Positions 1-9,038 of a DNA stretch of 64,000 nucleotides are shown one piece after another. This DNA comes from Actinomadura macra NBRC 14102 (GTDB lineage Bacteria > Actinomycetota > Actinomycetes > Streptosporangiales > Streptosporangiaceae). The notes under the pieces were generated by a model, which was given only the letters and a program-made list of their open reading frames with translations, was not told the origin of the DNA and made no database searches. The position numbers and the translations under genes are program-made. Numbering within the stretch: the stretch's first letter is position 1; each line of letters starts with the position of its first letter. The stretch is from the NCBI RefSeq assembly GCF_001552215.1, contig NZ_BCQT01000009.1, positions 186,001 through 250,000 on the forward strand, read 5' to 3'.

Positions 1-879
1 CGGCGTCGCGCCGCCGCCGCGCGGCGCGAGGACGATGAGCGCTACGCCCGTGAGGTGATCGAGTCGACCGGTGCCGAGACCGTCGACGCCGCCACCCTGG
101 CCGAACGCCACCACGACGACGGACCGCCGCTCACCACCGCGCAGCGCGCCGCCGCCGACCGCGAGTGGGCCTACGGGCACGTGATCGTGGACGAGGCGCA
201 GGAGCTGTCGGAGATGGCCTGGCGCGCGGTGATGCGCCGCGTCCCGACCCGCTCCCTGACCGTCGTCGGCGACATCGCGCAGACCGGTAGCGCGGCGGGC
301 GCCGCGTCCTGGGGACAGATGCTCGACCGCTACGTCCCGGGGCGCTGGCGCGAGCAGCGCCTCATGGTCAACTACCGCACCCCGGCCGCGATCATGAAGG
401 TGGCGGAGGACGTGCTGGCCGCCGTCGCGCCCGACCAGCTCCCGCCCGTGCCCGTCCGCGACGACGGCGCCCCGCCCCGTGCCCTGGCGCTCCCGGTCCG
501 CGACCTGCCGGCCCTCGTCGACGCCGAGCTCGGGGAGGTCACGCCCGGCCCGTCCGCCGGCGGCGGCCTGGCGGAGGGACGGCTGGCCGTGATCTCCTCG
601 GCCGGGTGGCATCCCGGCGTCCGGGAGGTCCTCCCGGACGCCGCCGTGGGCGCCACCCCGGAGGCCCTCGACTCCCCCGTCGTCGTCCTGACCGCCGAGG
701 AGGCCAAGGGCCTGGAGTTCGACTCCGTCGTCGTCATGGACCCGGCCGGCATCCTCGCCGAGTCGCCGATGGGCGGCCAGGACCTCTACGTGGCCCTCAC
801 TCGCGCCACCCGCCGGCTGACGGTCGTCCACGACGGCGTTCTGCCGGACATGCTGGAGCGCCTCGCGGACAGGGAGTAG
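1..879 (+). CDS. HelD/HelR-like RNA polymerase recycling ATPase, C-terminal fragment
   Basis: The frame is open from base 1, so the gene begins before the window; 292 residues are visible. They form the second half of a UvrD/Rep-type superfamily 1 ATPase: a Walker B motif VDEAQ near visible residue 63, VVGDIAQTG (motif III region), and near residues 235-270 the C-terminal KGLEFDSVVV and YVALTRATRRLTVV motifs. The VDEAQELSEMAW spelling is typical of actinobacterial HelD/HelR proteins, which bind RNA polymerase and release stalled or rifamycin-bound complexes; a plain DNA helicase role is the alternative. The N-terminal coiled coil and Walker A are not visible. It converges with the sulfatase downstream. 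Confidence 0.8.
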   Translation, partial: RRRAAAARREDDERYAREVIESTGAETVDAATLAERHHDDGPPLTTAQRAAADREWAYGHVIVDEAQELSEMAWRAVMRRVPTRSLTVVGDIAQTGSAAGAASWGQMLDRYVPGRWREQRLMVNYRTPAAIMKVAEDVLAAVAPDQLPPVPVRDDGAPPRALALPVRDLPALVDAELGEVTPGPSAGGGLAEGRLAVISSAGWHPGVREVLPDAAVGATPEALDSPVVVLTAEEAKGLEFDSVVVMDPAGILAESPMGGQDLYVALTRATRRLTVVHDGVLPDMLERLADRE

Positions 880-900
880 GGCAAGCAGGGGGAGAGCGAT

Positions 901-2340
901 TCAGGAGTAGGGCAGGAGCTCCTTGTCGATCTCCTCCCAGCGTGTGCTCAGCGACGCGAGGATCTCGGGGCGCCGGCGTGCCAGGTTGGCCTGCTCGCGC
1001 GGGTCGGCCGCCAGGTCGTAGAGGGCGCCCGGGGAGGACGCGCTCACCCGCAGGTACTTCCACCGGCCGCGGCGCAGCGCCCGGGACGTCCGGGTCCGCC
1101 AGAACAGGTCGTGGGCGGGTGGGCGCTCGCCGTGCAGCAGGTGCCCGGCGAGGCTGTGGCCGTCCAGCGGGTGGGACGCGGCGGGCCGGACGCCGGTGGC
1201 GTCCAGGATCGTCGCCGTCCAGTCCTGGGTGATGACGGGCACGTCGCTGACCTGCCGGGACCGGATCCGCGCGGGCCAGCGCAGGATGTTGGGCACCCGG
1301 ATGCCGCCCTCGTTCAGCCCGGCCTTGGCGCCGGTGAGCGGCCACTGGTGCGACCAGCGCTCGCCACCGTTGTCGCTGGAGAACAGGACGAGGGTGTCAC
1401 GTTCCTGTCCGGTCTCGCGTAGGGCCCGCAGGACGCGCCCGACGCCGGCGTCCATCGCCTCGACCATGCGGCGGTAGGTGTCGAGCGAACCGCCGTCGTC
1501 GTGCCAGAGCGCCCGCGCGTCGCCGGCCTTGACCCGGGCGGTGATCTCCTCGCTCACCGCGCGGTCGCCGGGTGCCTCCCACGGCCAGTGCGGGGCGGTG
1601 AAGTTGAGGTTGAGCAGCCAGGGCCGCCCGCCGCGCGCCTTGCGGACGTACGCCGCGGCGCGGTCGGCGATGGTGTCGGTGTAGTAGCCGAGGGACTCGG
1701 TCGGGACCTCGCCCTCGTACAGGTCGCGCCCCTCTGAGGTGATCTTGGAGTAGTAGTCGACGGCGCCGGACAGGTTGCCGAAGAAGGTGTCCCAGCCGGA
1801 CTTGAGCGGGCTGTACCAGGGCAGGAAGCCGCAGTGCCACTTGCCGAACATCGCGGTGGCGTACCCGGCGCCCTTGAGCAGGGACGCGAGCGTCGGGTGC
1901 CCCGGCGGGATGCCGTGCAGTTCGTCGGGGCGGGCGATCGGCTCCTCCAGGCCGCCGCGCAGCCGTCCCGGGTAACGGCCGGTGTAGAGGCCGAAGCGGG
2001 TGGGCGAGCAGACGGCGGCGGCGGAGTAGGCGTCGGTGAAGCGGACGCCCTGCCGGGCGAGCCCGTCCAGGTGGGGGGTGCGGATCGCGGGCGAGCCGTA
2101 GCAGCCGAGGTCCGCCCAGCCGAGGTCGTCGCCAAGGATGATCAGGACGTTGGGCCGCCCGCCCCCGCCCTGCCGCGGATCGGCGCGGAAGGGCCGCTCG
2201 GCCGCCTGCGCGGTGCCCGTCCCGGCGACAAGGGGACCGGCCGCAGCGGCGGCGGCCATCGCGCTCATCGCCGCGGTGGCGCCCCGCCTGCTCACCCCCG
2301 ATCCGGACGTCTCGTCCGGGATGCGTTCCGTCTCGGTCAT
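901..2340 (-). CDS. Tat-exported sulfatase (arylsulfatase A family)
   Basis: Predicted type I sulfatase of 479 residues that hydrolyses a sulfate ester outside the cytoplasmic membrane; the substrate cannot be read. The N-terminus has a twin-arginine signal (SRRGA, Arg18-Arg19, then an Ala-rich segment to about residue 47). The metal-binding GDDLGWADLG starts at residue 70, and the formylglycine motif C-S-P-T-R is at residues 111-115, so a formylglycine-generating enzyme is needed elsewhere. LFSSDNGG and the C-terminal metal site are also present. ATG 2340 was chosen; an in-frame TTG two codons earlier is less likely. A GntR-family gene lies 118 bp upstream on the same strand and may control it (inference). 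Confidence 0.88.
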   Translation of the reverse strand: MTETERIPDETSGSGVSRRGATAAMSAMAAAAAAGPLVAGTGTAQAAERPFRADPRQGGGGRPNVLIILGDDLGWADLGCYGSPAIRTPHLDGLARQGVRFTDAYSAAAVCSPTRFGLYTGRYPGRLRGGLEEPIARPDELHGIPPGHPTLASLLKGAGYATAMFGKWHCGFLPWYSPLKSGWDTFFGNLSGAVDYYSKITSEGRDLYEGEVPTESLGYYTDTIADRAAAYVRKARGGRPWLLNLNFTAPHWPWEAPGDRAVSEEITARVKAGDARALWHDDGGSLDTYRRMVEAMDAGVGRVLRALRETGQERDTLVLFSSDNGGERWSHQWPLTGAKAGLNEGGIRVPNILRWPARIRSRQVSDVPVITQDWTATILDATGVRPAASHPLDGHSLAGHLLHGERPPAHDLFWRTRTSRALRRGRWKYLRVSASSPGALYDLAADPREQANLARRRPEILASLSTRWEEIDKELLPYS

Positions 2341-2458
2341 GAGCAACCCACTTTCCCTACTGTTTTAGTAAACAAATCGAAATAGTAGAGAAAGGAGATC
2401 ATTCGTGCAACGGGCACCATCGCCCTCGACGGCGCCTACACCCGCGGGAAGGCGTGTC

Positions 2459-3223
2459 TCATCGAGACGTGAGCCCGCTCAGCGTCCGGCGCAACTCGGC
2501 CTCGATGACGCGGCGCGCGGCCGCCGGGTCGCGGTCGCGGACCGCCTCCACCAGCGCGGCATGCGCGGCCCGCCCGTGCGCGGCATCGGCCCTGCGGACA
2601 TCGACCAGCCGCGCGAGGTCGAGCAGGCCCTCGCGCAGCACGGGCACGAACCCGGCGAACAGGTCGGCGAGGACCGGATTGTGCGCGGCGCCCACGACGG
2701 CCGCGTGCAGCGCGATGTCCGCGTCGATGAACACCTCCGTCGATGTCCCGCTCGATGTCCCGCTCGATGCCTGGAGCGAGGTTTCCGGAGATGGTTCGGC
2801 CGGCGCCCCTGCCGTGAGCGCGGCGAACGCGGCGTCGCGGGCGGCCAGTGCGGCGTCGAGGGCGTCGAGGTCGGCGTCCGTACGGCGTTCCGCGGCCAGT
2901 TCTGACGCGCGGACCTCCAGCATCATGCGGATCTCGTAGACGTCGGCGACGGAGGCGCGGCGGAGCCTGGCCGTCCAGTCCTCGTCCGGCTCGACCGCGA
3001 TGACGAAGACGCCCGAACCCTGGCGCGCCCGGACGAGCCCCGCCCCGGCCAGCGCCCGCAGCGCCTCCCGGACGGTGGAGCGGCCCACGCCGAGGTCCCG
3101 GGCGAGAGTCGTCTCACCGGGCAGCTTCGTGCCGACCGGCCACGACCCGTCGGCGATCTGGTGGCGCAGCCGGTCGGCGGCCTGCTCGACGAGCGGGCTG
3201 GGTCGGAGCGGCCCGAGCGGCAT
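2459..3223 (-). CDS. GntR-family transcriptional regulator (FadR/FCD subgroup)
   Basis: Protein of 254 residues with a winged-helix GntR domain in the first 75 residues (LARDLGVGRSTVREALRALAGAGLVRARQGSGVFV) read in pieces, followed by a helical FCD ligand-binding domain. The residue run from about 125 to 155 is unusually Ala/Ser/Thr-rich (repeated SSGTSSGTST) and looks like an insertion in the FCD domain. ATG 3223 is chosen because AGGAAGG lies 6-7 bases upstream; the open frame extends further 5' only into the leuA leader. It is divergent from leuA and upstream of the sulfatase on the same strand, so the sulfatase is the likelier target. Confidence 0.85.
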   Translation of the reverse strand: MPLGPLRPSPLVEQAADRLRHQIADGSWPVGTKLPGETTLARDLGVGRSTVREALRALAGAGLVRARQGSGVFVIAVEPDEDWTARLRRASVADVYEIRMMLEVRASELAAERRTDADLDALDAALAARDAAFAALTAGAPAEPSPETSLQASSGTSSGTSTEVFIDADIALHAAVVGAAHNPVLADLFAGFVPVLREGLLDLARLVDVRRADAAHGRAAHAALVEAVRDRDPAAARRVIEAELRRTLSGLTSR

Positions 3224-3276
3224 CGCGATCCCTTCCTGGACGGGCACCGGTAGCACCAGGGTATCGCCTCCGCAGG

Positions 3277-3306
3277 TTGTCTGAGGAGCTGAGGTGTGGA
3301 TAGGGT
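3277..3306 (+). promoter_or_regulatory. Putative leuA promoter (-35/-10)
   Basis: TTGTCT (3277-3282) and TAGGGT (3301-3306) are separated by 18 bases, a reasonable housekeeping sigma-factor promoter for a high-GC actinomycete. A start site about 7 bases after the -10 would fall at or beside the ATG of the leader peptide at 3313, so the leader would be translated without a 5' UTR. Prediction from pattern only. Confidence 0.55.
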
Positions 3307-3312
3307 AGCGCC

Positions 3313-3357
3313 ATGACGTGGTGGGTGCTGCTTCTCGGCCGCCGCGGCGGGGCCTGA
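3313..3357 (+). CDS. leuL: LeuA leader peptide (14 residues)
   Basis: A very short reading frame, M-T-W-W-V-L-L-L-G-R-R-G-G-A-stop, lies directly upstream of leuA. Three consecutive Leu codons (CTG CTT CTC, 3328-3336) preceded by Val are the hallmark of a branched-chain amino acid attenuation peptide: ribosome stalling at Leu codons when leucyl-tRNA is scarce would change folding of the downstream RNA. No SD precedes it; the ATG sits about 7 bases after a -10 box, which suggests leaderless translation. Leucine-responsive leaders upstream of leuA have been proposed before in Actinobacteria, so the class is known; this copy is called from sequence alone. Confidence 0.75.
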   Translation: MTWWVLLLGRRGGA

Positions 3358-3407
3358 ACCGACCGGCACCCCGCCGCGGGGCCCGATGCTGCCGGTCCCC
3401 CACCGGC
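3342..3407 (+). promoter_or_regulatory. Attenuator-like competing hairpins before leuA
   Basis: Three mutually exclusive pairings are visible. CCGCGGCGGGG at 3342-3352, inside the end of the leader peptide, is the exact complement of CCCCGCCGCGG at 3369-3379 (11 bp). Alternatively GACCGGCA (3361-3368) pairs with TGCCGGTC (3390-3397), closing an inner CCCC/GGGG stem. A third hairpin, GCCGGT (3391-3396) with ACCGGC (3402-3407) around a CCCCC loop, competes with the second. No T-run follows, so the switch may act on translation or through Rho rather than as a classical intrinsic terminator. The leuA GTG is at 3424, with TGAGGAC as SD. Confidence 0.65.
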
Positions 3408-3423
3408 ATCTGAGGACAGCCAC

Positions 3424-5205
3424 GTGAACGACCGTTCCCCCACCCTGTTTCCGACCCTGCGAACCCCGTCCGGCCCCGTGCCCGAGGGCGCGCCCTTCTG
3501 GAACCCGCAGCGCGGCGGCTCCATGCCGTCCCACCGCTACCGGTCCGTCCACGAACGGGTGCCGTCGCCCGTCCCGGAGGTCGCGCGGACCTGGCCGTCC
3601 CGGCGGCTGGAGGAGGCGCCGCTCTGGGTGCCCGTGGACCTGCGAGACGGCAACCAGGCGCTCGCCGAGCCCATGGACCCCGTCCGCAAGCGCCGCATGT
3701 TCGACCTGCTCACCACCATGGGCTACAAGGAGATCGAGGTCGGCTACCCCTCGGCGAGCCAGACCGACTTCGACTTCGTCCGGCAGCTCGCCGAGCCCGG
3801 CGCCGTGCCGGCGGACGTGACGCCCGTCGTCTTCACCCCGGCGCGCCGCGACCTGATCGAGCGCACCATCGCCTCGATCGAGGGGATGCCCGCCGCGGTC
3901 GTCCACCTGTACACCGCGACGGGCCCGGCCTGGCGCGAGGTCGTCCTCGGCCTCGGCCGCGAGGGGCTGAAGAGGCTGATCCTGGACGGGGCTGCGGACG
4001 TGGCGCGGCTCGCCGGGCCCGGCGTGCGGTTCCAGTTCTCGCCCGAGACGTTCAACTTCACCGAGCCCGACTTCGCGCTGGAGGTGTGCGACGCGGTGAC
4101 GCTGCTGTGGGACGCCGCACCCGACCGCCCCGTCGTGCTCAACCTGCCCGCCACGGTCGAGATCGCCACCCCGAACCTCTACGCCGACCAGATCGAGTTC
4201 ATGCACCGCGAGCTGGCCAGGCGAGACTCGGTGATCTTGTCGGTCCACCCGCACAACGACCGGGGCACCGGTGTGGCCTGCGCCGAGCTGGCGATGCTGG
4301 CCGGGGCGCAGCGGGTGGAGGGCTGCCTGTTCGGCAACGGCGAGCGCACCGGGAACGTCGACCTGGTCACGCTGGCCCTCAACCTGCACGCGCAGGGCGT
4401 GGACCCGCGGATCGACCTCTCCGACATCGACGAGATCCGCCGCACCGTCGAGCACTGCAACCGGCTGCCGGTCCACGAACGGCATCCCTACGGCGGCGAC
4501 CTCGTGTACACGGCCTTCTCCGGGACGCACCAGGACGCCATCGGCAAGGGCATGGCGCACCACGCCCGGCGCGCCGCGGAGCTGGGCGTGCCGCCGGAAG
4601 CGGCGCCCTGGGACGTCCCGTACCTGCCGATCGATCCCGCCGACGTCGGACGCGGGTACGAGGCGGTCATCCGCGTCAACAGCCAGTCCGGCAAGGGCGG
4701 CGTCTCCTACCTGCTGCGGACGGGCCACGGGGTGGACCTGCCGCGCCGCCTGCAGATCGAGTTCTCCCAGGTCGTGCAGCATGCGACGGACGGCAGCGGG
4801 GAGGAGGTCACCGCCGATGACCTCTGGGAGCTGTTCCGCGCCGAGTATCTGGACCATTCCGGGCCCATGGCCCTCACCGGATGGCGGACGTCCCACACCG
4901 GCCCCGGGCGGCACGACTTCACCGGCGTCCTGCGCGTCGACGGGGACGAGGGCGAGCACACCGGCTCCGGCAACGGCCCGCTCGACGCCCTGGCCTGTGC
5001 CCTGGCCTCCGCCGGGATCAAGGTGGACGTCCTGCAGTACGTCGAGCACTCGACCCGGCCCGGGCAGAGTTCCCCGGCGATGGCCTACGCCGAATGCCGC
5101 GTCGACGGAGTTACCCGCTGGGGCGCCGGACGCGACACCTCGCTGCTCGCGGCGTCCGTCCAGGCCGTGCTGTCCGCCGTGAACAGGGCGAGGAAGGGCG
5201 CCTGA
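3424..5205 (+). CDS. leuA: 2-isopropylmalate synthase
   Basis: First committed enzyme of leucine biosynthesis: condenses acetyl-CoA with 2-oxoisovalerate to 2-isopropylmalate. The 593-residue protein has the N-terminal extension of actinobacterial LeuA ([14 protein letters not shown]), the TIM-barrel HMGL domain (LRDGNQAL, metal ligands in [11 protein letters not shown] and HERHPYGGD), and the C-terminal leucine-sensing LeuA dimer domain from about residue 430 ([22 protein letters not shown]). The start is GTG with TGAGGAC upstream. Expression is probably controlled by the leader peptide and hairpins just upstream, in addition to feedback inhibition by leucine. Confidence 0.97.
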   Translation: MNDRSPTLFPTLRTPSGPVPEGAPFWNPQRGGSMPSHRYRSVHERVPSPVPEVARTWPSRRLEEAPLWVPVDLRDGNQALAEPMDPVRKRRMFDLLTTMGYKEIEVGYPSASQTDFDFVRQLAEPGAVPADVTPVVFTPARRDLIERTIASIEGMPAAVVHLYTATGPAWREVVLGLGREGLKRLILDGAADVARLAGPGVRFQFSPETFNFTEPDFALEVCDAVTLLWDAAPDRPVVLNLPATVEIATPNLYADQIEFMHRELARRDSVILSVHPHNDRGTGVACAELAMLAGAQRVEGCLFGNGERTGNVDLVTLALNLHAQGVDPRIDLSDIDEIRRTVEHCNRLPVHERHPYGGDLVYTAFSGTHQDAIGKGMAHHARRAAELGVPPEAAPWDVPYLPIDPADVGRGYEAVIRVNSQSGKGGVSYLLRTGHGVDLPRRLQIEFSQVVQHATDGSGEEVTADDLWELFRAEYLDHSGPMALTGWRTSHTGPGRHDFTGVLRVDGDEGEHTGSGNGPLDALACALASAGIKVDVLQYVEHSTRPGQSSPAMAYAECRVDGVTRWGAGRDTSLLAASVQAVLSAVNRARKGA

Positions 5206-5213
5206 CACCCCGT

Positions 5214-5245
5214 CCCCGGCCTGCACGATCCACGGCGGGCCGGGG
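5214..5245 (+). terminator. Probable leuA terminator hairpin
   Basis: CCCCGGCC (5214-5221) and GGCCGGGG (5238-5245) form an 8-bp all-GC stem with a 16-base loop, beginning 8 bases after the leuA stop. No T-run follows, as is common for terminators in high-GC actinomycetes. Confidence 0.5.
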
Positions 5246-5368
5246 GCGGCGCAAGGGCAGGATGTGACCAAAACCAGACGGAGTTAGTCGAGCGCCGACC
5301 TTTACCGCGAGCGCGCGGACGAGGAACCTGTGCCCGGAATGAATGCTCCCATTTTCCGGAGGTGCGGG

Positions 5369-7333
5369 TTGGCCAGGCGACCCCTGAGACGGACCCGACG
5401 CACGACGACCGTGGCCGTGCTGACCGGCGCGGCGCTCGTTGTCGCGGGCGGCGCGACCGCCGCCGCGCGACCGGTCCCCAAGATCGTGGTGAAGCACGGC
5501 GTGACCCAGCCGGTCTTCTCCTACAAGGACGCGATCCGCGAGCACGTGTACGTCGAGACGGGCGTCGACAGCGACCGTGACGGCAAGACAGACCGGGTCA
5601 ACGTGGACATCATCCGGCCCAAGGAGACCGAACAGGGTCTCAAGGTGCCGGTGATCATGGATGAGAGCCCCTACTACGACAACGCGGGACGGGGCAACGA
5701 GAGCGAGCGCAAGACCTACGACGCGAAGGGGGATCCGCAGAAGTTCCCCCTGTACTACGACAACTACTTCGTGCCGCGCGGATACGCGTTCCTCGCCGTG
5801 GACATGGTCGGCACGACCCGCTCGGACGGCTGCCCCGTCAGCGGCGGCCCGTCCGACGTGCTGGGCGGCAAGGCGGTCATCGACTGGCTCAACGGCCGCG
5901 CCAAGGCCTACAAGCCCGACGGCAGCGCCGCCACGGCCACCTGGACCACCGGTCGCACCGGCATGATCGGCAAGTCCTATGACGGCACGCTCGCCAACGG
6001 TGTCGCCGCGACCGGCGTGCAGGGGCTGGAGACGATCGTCCCGATCGCGGCGATCAGCAACTGGTACGCCTACAGCCGGATGAACGGCGTGAAGTACACC
6101 GATGACGAGCAGCCCTGGCTGTCGGACTACGTCGACACCGACCCGGCCGCCAAGTGCGCCGCCGTCCGGGCCGACCTCGACAAGGGCGAGGACGACGCCA
6201 CCGGTAACTACAACGCCTACTGGAAGACCACCGACTACCTGGACGGCACCATCGGCCGCGTCGAGAACGTCCGCGCGAGCATCTTCGCCTACCACGGCGT
6301 CAACGACCTGAACGTCAAGGACGACCACTTCGCCAAGTGGTGGAACGCCCTGGCCAAGCGCGGTGTCCAGCGGAAGGTGTGGCTGTCGCAGACCGGGCAC
6401 GTCGACCCGTTCGACATCCGCCGTGCCGCCTGGGTCGAGGTCCTGCACAAGTGGTTCGACCACGAGCTTCAGAAGATCGACAACGACGTGCTCCGGCTGC
6501 CGCGCGCCGACATCCAGCTCGGCCCCGACCAGTGGGTGACCCAGTCGGACTGGCCGGCCCAGGAGGCGAAGGCGGTGACGCTTCACCCCGGTGCCGACGG
6601 CTCCCTCGGCCCCGAGCCCGCCGCGAAGGGCTCCACCGGAACGTTCACCGACGTGCCCGGCGCCGGGAAGGGGACCACCGAGGCGGAGATGGTCGCGAGC
6701 CCGACGACCGCCAAGCCGTTCCGCGTCGCCTACGTCTCCGGACCGCTGCCGGAGACCACCCGCCTGTCCGGCACCCCCACCGCCGGCCTGCGGATCATGC
6801 TGAACAAGCCCACCTCGAACGTGACGGCGCTGCTGGTCGACTACGGCGACGACACCCGCGTCGACTACCTCGGCACGGGCTCGGGCATCGAGACGCTCAC
6901 CACCGAGGACTGCAACGGCGAGGGCACCGCGTCCGACGACGGCTGCTACAAGCAGACCCGGATCAAGACGATCTCCTCGGCGGTGAACGTCGTCGCGCGC
7001 GGCTGGCTGGACGCCCAGAACCGCGAGTCGCTGAGCGACCCGTCCCCGCTGAAGCCCGGCAGCTACTACGACGTCCGCTGGGACACGCTCAGCCAGGAGT
7101 ACCTGCTGAAGAAGGGCCACCGGTTGGGGCTCGTCCTCGCCGGGACCGACGCCGACTACAACACCGAGAAGGCCACCGGCGCCAAGGTCACCGTCGACCT
7201 GAGCGGCGCTTCGATCAGCGTTCCCATCATCACCGGGCAGGACCCCGCCGCCCTCCTCACCCCGCGGCCCGCCACCCCCTGGCGCGGCCCGTCCCAGGTG
7301 ACCCTGCCCGTCCAGGAGCGCAAGCTCTCCTAG
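5369..7333 (+). CDS. Secreted Xaa-Pro dipeptidyl-peptidase (S15 family)
   Basis: Serine peptidase of the PepX/S15 alpha-beta hydrolase family, predicted to remove X-Pro dipeptides outside the cell; 654 residues. The N-terminus is a signal peptide: Arg-rich (MARRPLRRTRR), then a hydrophobic stretch ending in AAARP. The catalytic triad is visible as Ser203 (GKSYDG), Asp313 (GVNDLN) and His344 (TGHVDP), followed by the C-terminal jelly-roll X-Pro domain. I chose the TTG at 5369 because GGAGG lies 6 bases upstream at 5358-5362; upstream GTG 5330 and ATG 5339 in the same frame have no SD and would lengthen the signal peptide. A strong hairpin follows the gene. Confidence 0.9.
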   Translation: MARRPLRRTRRTTTVAVLTGAALVVAGGATAAARPVPKIVVKHGVTQPVFSYKDAIREHVYVETGVDSDRDGKTDRVNVDIIRPKETEQGLKVPVIMDESPYYDNAGRGNESERKTYDAKGDPQKFPLYYDNYFVPRGYAFLAVDMVGTTRSDGCPVSGGPSDVLGGKAVIDWLNGRAKAYKPDGSAATATWTTGRTGMIGKSYDGTLANGVAATGVQGLETIVPIAAISNWYAYSRMNGVKYTDDEQPWLSDYVDTDPAAKCAAVRADLDKGEDDATGNYNAYWKTTDYLDGTIGRVENVRASIFAYHGVNDLNVKDDHFAKWWNALAKRGVQRKVWLSQTGHVDPFDIRRAAWVEVLHKWFDHELQKIDNDVLRLPRADIQLGPDQWVTQSDWPAQEAKAVTLHPGADGSLGPEPAAKGSTGTFTDVPGAGKGTTEAEMVASPTTAKPFRVAYVSGPLPETTRLSGTPTAGLRIMLNKPTSNVTALLVDYGDDTRVDYLGTGSGIETLTTEDCNGEGTASDDGCYKQTRIKTISSAVNVVARGWLDAQNRESLSDPSPLKPGSYYDVRWDTLSQEYLLKKGHRLGLVLAGTDADYNTEKATGAKVTVDLSGASISVPIITGQDPAALLTPRPATPWRGPSQVTLPVQERKLS

Positions 7334-7346
7334 TTCGCAACCCCAG

Positions 7347-7376
7347 CCCGGCTCAGGGGCTCGCCCCTGAGCCGGG
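7347..7376 (+). terminator. Bidirectional terminator hairpin
   Basis: A near-perfect inverted repeat with 13 bp of GC-rich stem (arms 7347-7359 and 7364-7376) and a CTCG loop lies between the converging S15 peptidase and LigD-like genes. It could end transcription from both sides. Confidence 0.75.
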
Positions 7377-7412
7377 TCGTACGACCGCCCGCCACGGGAG
7401 GCGGCGGCCGCC

Positions 7413-8495
7413 TTACCCGCGGTCGGTGTCCTTGCTGGGCTGGACGCGCTTGGGCTCGCCGGGCATCTTGGGGTAGTTGGGGGGATACGGCATGTCGCCG
7501 AGGCCGTGCTCGCGCTCGTCGCGGTCGGCGAGGTCGAGCAGGCCCTCCAGCGAGAACGCCTGGTCGTCGATGGCGGCGTGCAGGTCGCCGATCTTGGCGA
7601 AGCGCTCGGGCATGGTGGCGATGGTGAAGTCATGGGGGTCGACGTCGGCCAGCTCGTCCCAGGTGACCGGCGCGGAGACGGGCGCGTGCGAGGCCGGTCG
7701 TACGCTGTAGGCGGAGGCGATCGTGCGGTCGCGGGCGTTCTGGTTGAAGTCGATGAACACCTGCTCGCCGCGCTCCTCCTTCCACCAGCGGGTCGTGACC
7801 TGGTCGGGGGCGCGGCGCTCCACCTCGCGGCCGAACGCCAGGGCGGCGCGGCGGACCTCGGTGAACGTCCAGCGCGGCTCGATCCGGACGTAGATGTGCA
7901 CGCCGCCCTTGCCGGAGGTCTTCACGAAGCCGGTCAGACCCAGCTCGCCGAGCAGGTCGCGGGCCGGGCCGAGCGCGACGCGGACGGCGTCGGAGAAGTC
8001 GGTGCCCGGCTGCGGATCGAGGTCGATGCGCAGCTCGTCGGGATGGTCGACGTCGCCGTCCCGCACGGGCCAGGGGTGGAAGGTCAAGGTGCCGAGGTTG
8101 GCGGCCCAGGCGATCACGGCGACCTCGGTCGGGCGGACCTCGTCCGCGGAACGGCCGCTCGGGAACTCGATCCGGGACGTCCGCACCCAGTCGGGGGCGC
8201 CCTTGGGGATGCGCTTCTGGTAGAAAGCGTCGGACTTGCCCGCGCCCATGCCCATCTGGCCGCGAGCGTAGTCCTCCCGGGTGGCCATCTTGGCGCCCTC
8301 GAAAACGCCGGCGGGCCAGCGCTCCAGGGTCGTCGGACGGTCACGGGTGGCGCGCAGGATGCCCTCGCCGACGGCGATGTAGTACTCCACGAGCTGCCGC
8401 TTGGTGTAGCCGGGCTGAGGAAAGTAGACCTTGTCGGGGTTGGTCACCTTGACGAGCCGATCCCCGACCGGGATCTCGATGTAGGGCGAGGCCAT
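7413..8495 (-). CDS. LigD-type NHEJ polymerase/primase (stand-alone)
   Basis: Archaeo-eukaryotic-primase-fold polymerase domain of the LigD type, which in bacteria fills or extends ends during non-homologous end joining; 360 residues with no ligase or 3'-phosphoesterase domain. Metal-binding DELRIDLDP (residues about 174-182) and KTSGKGGVHIYV are present, as is the N-terminal TNPDKVYFP. Between ERWPAGV and FYQKRIPKGAPDW there is an extra segment of about 20 residues (FEGAKMATREDYARGQMG region) that looks like an insertion relative to the usual LigD polymerase as I recall it. No ku gene is nearby. It diverges from msrB across only 53 bp. Confidence 0.9.
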   Translation of the reverse strand: MASPYIEIPVGDRLVKVTNPDKVYFPQPGYTKRQLVEYYIAVGEGILRATRDRPTTLERWPAGVFEGAKMATREDYARGQMGMGAGKSDAFYQKRIPKGAPDWVRTSRIEFPSGRSADEVRPTEVAVIAWAANLGTLTFHPWPVRDGDVDHPDELRIDLDPQPGTDFSDAVRVALGPARDLLGELGLTGFVKTSGKGGVHIYVRIEPRWTFTEVRRAALAFGREVERRAPDQVTTRWWKEERGEQVFIDFNQNARDRTIASAYSVRPASHAPVSAPVTWDELADVDPHDFTIATMPERFAKIGDLHAAIDDQAFSLEGLLDLADRDEREHGLGDMPYPPNYPKMPGEPKRVQPSKDTDRG

Positions 8496-8548
8496 AGGTG
8501 CAGGTTAACCCAGGGGCATGACAGTCCCTGGCGGGTACCTTCGAAGGC

Positions 8549-8950
8549 ATGGAGAAGATCCAGAAGAGCGAGGAAGAGTGGCGGGCGCAGTTGAAGCCCG
8601 AGGAGTTCCACGTGCTCCGCGAGGGGGGCACCGAGCGGCCCTTCACCGGTGAGTACACCGACACCAAGACCGTCGGCGTGTACCGGTGCCGCGCCTGCGG
8701 GACCGAGCTGTTCCGTTCGGAGACCAAGTTCGAGAGCCACTGCGGCTGGCCGTCGTTCTTCGAGCCCTCCGAGTCCGACGCGGTCGTGCTGATCGACGAC
8801 CGCTCGCTCGGCATGGTCCGCACCGAGGTGCAGTGCGCGACGTGCGACTCCCATCTGGGCCACGTCTTCCACGGCGAGGGCTACGACACCCCGACCGACG
8901 ACCGCTACTGCATCAACAGCATCAGCCTCACCTTGGAGCCCGCCGAGTAG
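8549..8950 (+). CDS. msrB: Peptide-methionine (R)-S-oxide reductase
   Basis: Repairs methionine-R-sulfoxide in oxidised proteins in the cytoplasm. The 133-residue protein is full length: zinc ligands Cys47/Cys50 (CRAC) and Cys96/Cys99 (CATC), the GHVF(H)GEG loop, and the catalytic Cys121 in RYCINSISL. Cys65 in ESHCGWPSF could act as the resolving cysteine. GAAGG lies just before the ATG. It shares a short divergent promoter region with the LigD-type polymerase gene. Confidence 0.96.
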   Translation: MEKIQKSEEEWRAQLKPEEFHVLREGGTERPFTGEYTDTKTVGVYRCRACGTELFRSETKFESHCGWPSFFEPSESDAVVLIDDRSLGMVRTEVQCATCDSHLGHVFHGEGYDTPTDDRYCINSISLTLEPAE

Positions 8951-9038
8951 GGCTGGGCGCGGTCCCTGGCCGCCTTAGGTGCAACCGCCGGTCCGCCGTG
9001 CGCGTCCCAGTAGGGGGCGGCACGGCGCAGGGGGTTCT

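Noticed and set aside
2923..7633. Very long minus-strand frames (over 750 residues) opposite leuA and the S15 peptidase
   Set aside because: Their amino-acid make-up (Arg/Gly/Ala/Val/His/Asp runs) is the antisense shadow of real high-GC genes, with no domain or SD.
8500..8515. GGTTAACC near the LigD-type polymerase start, similar to the shared palindrome
   Set aside because: It lacks the GGGTTTAACCC spacing and centre, so it is a different sequence.
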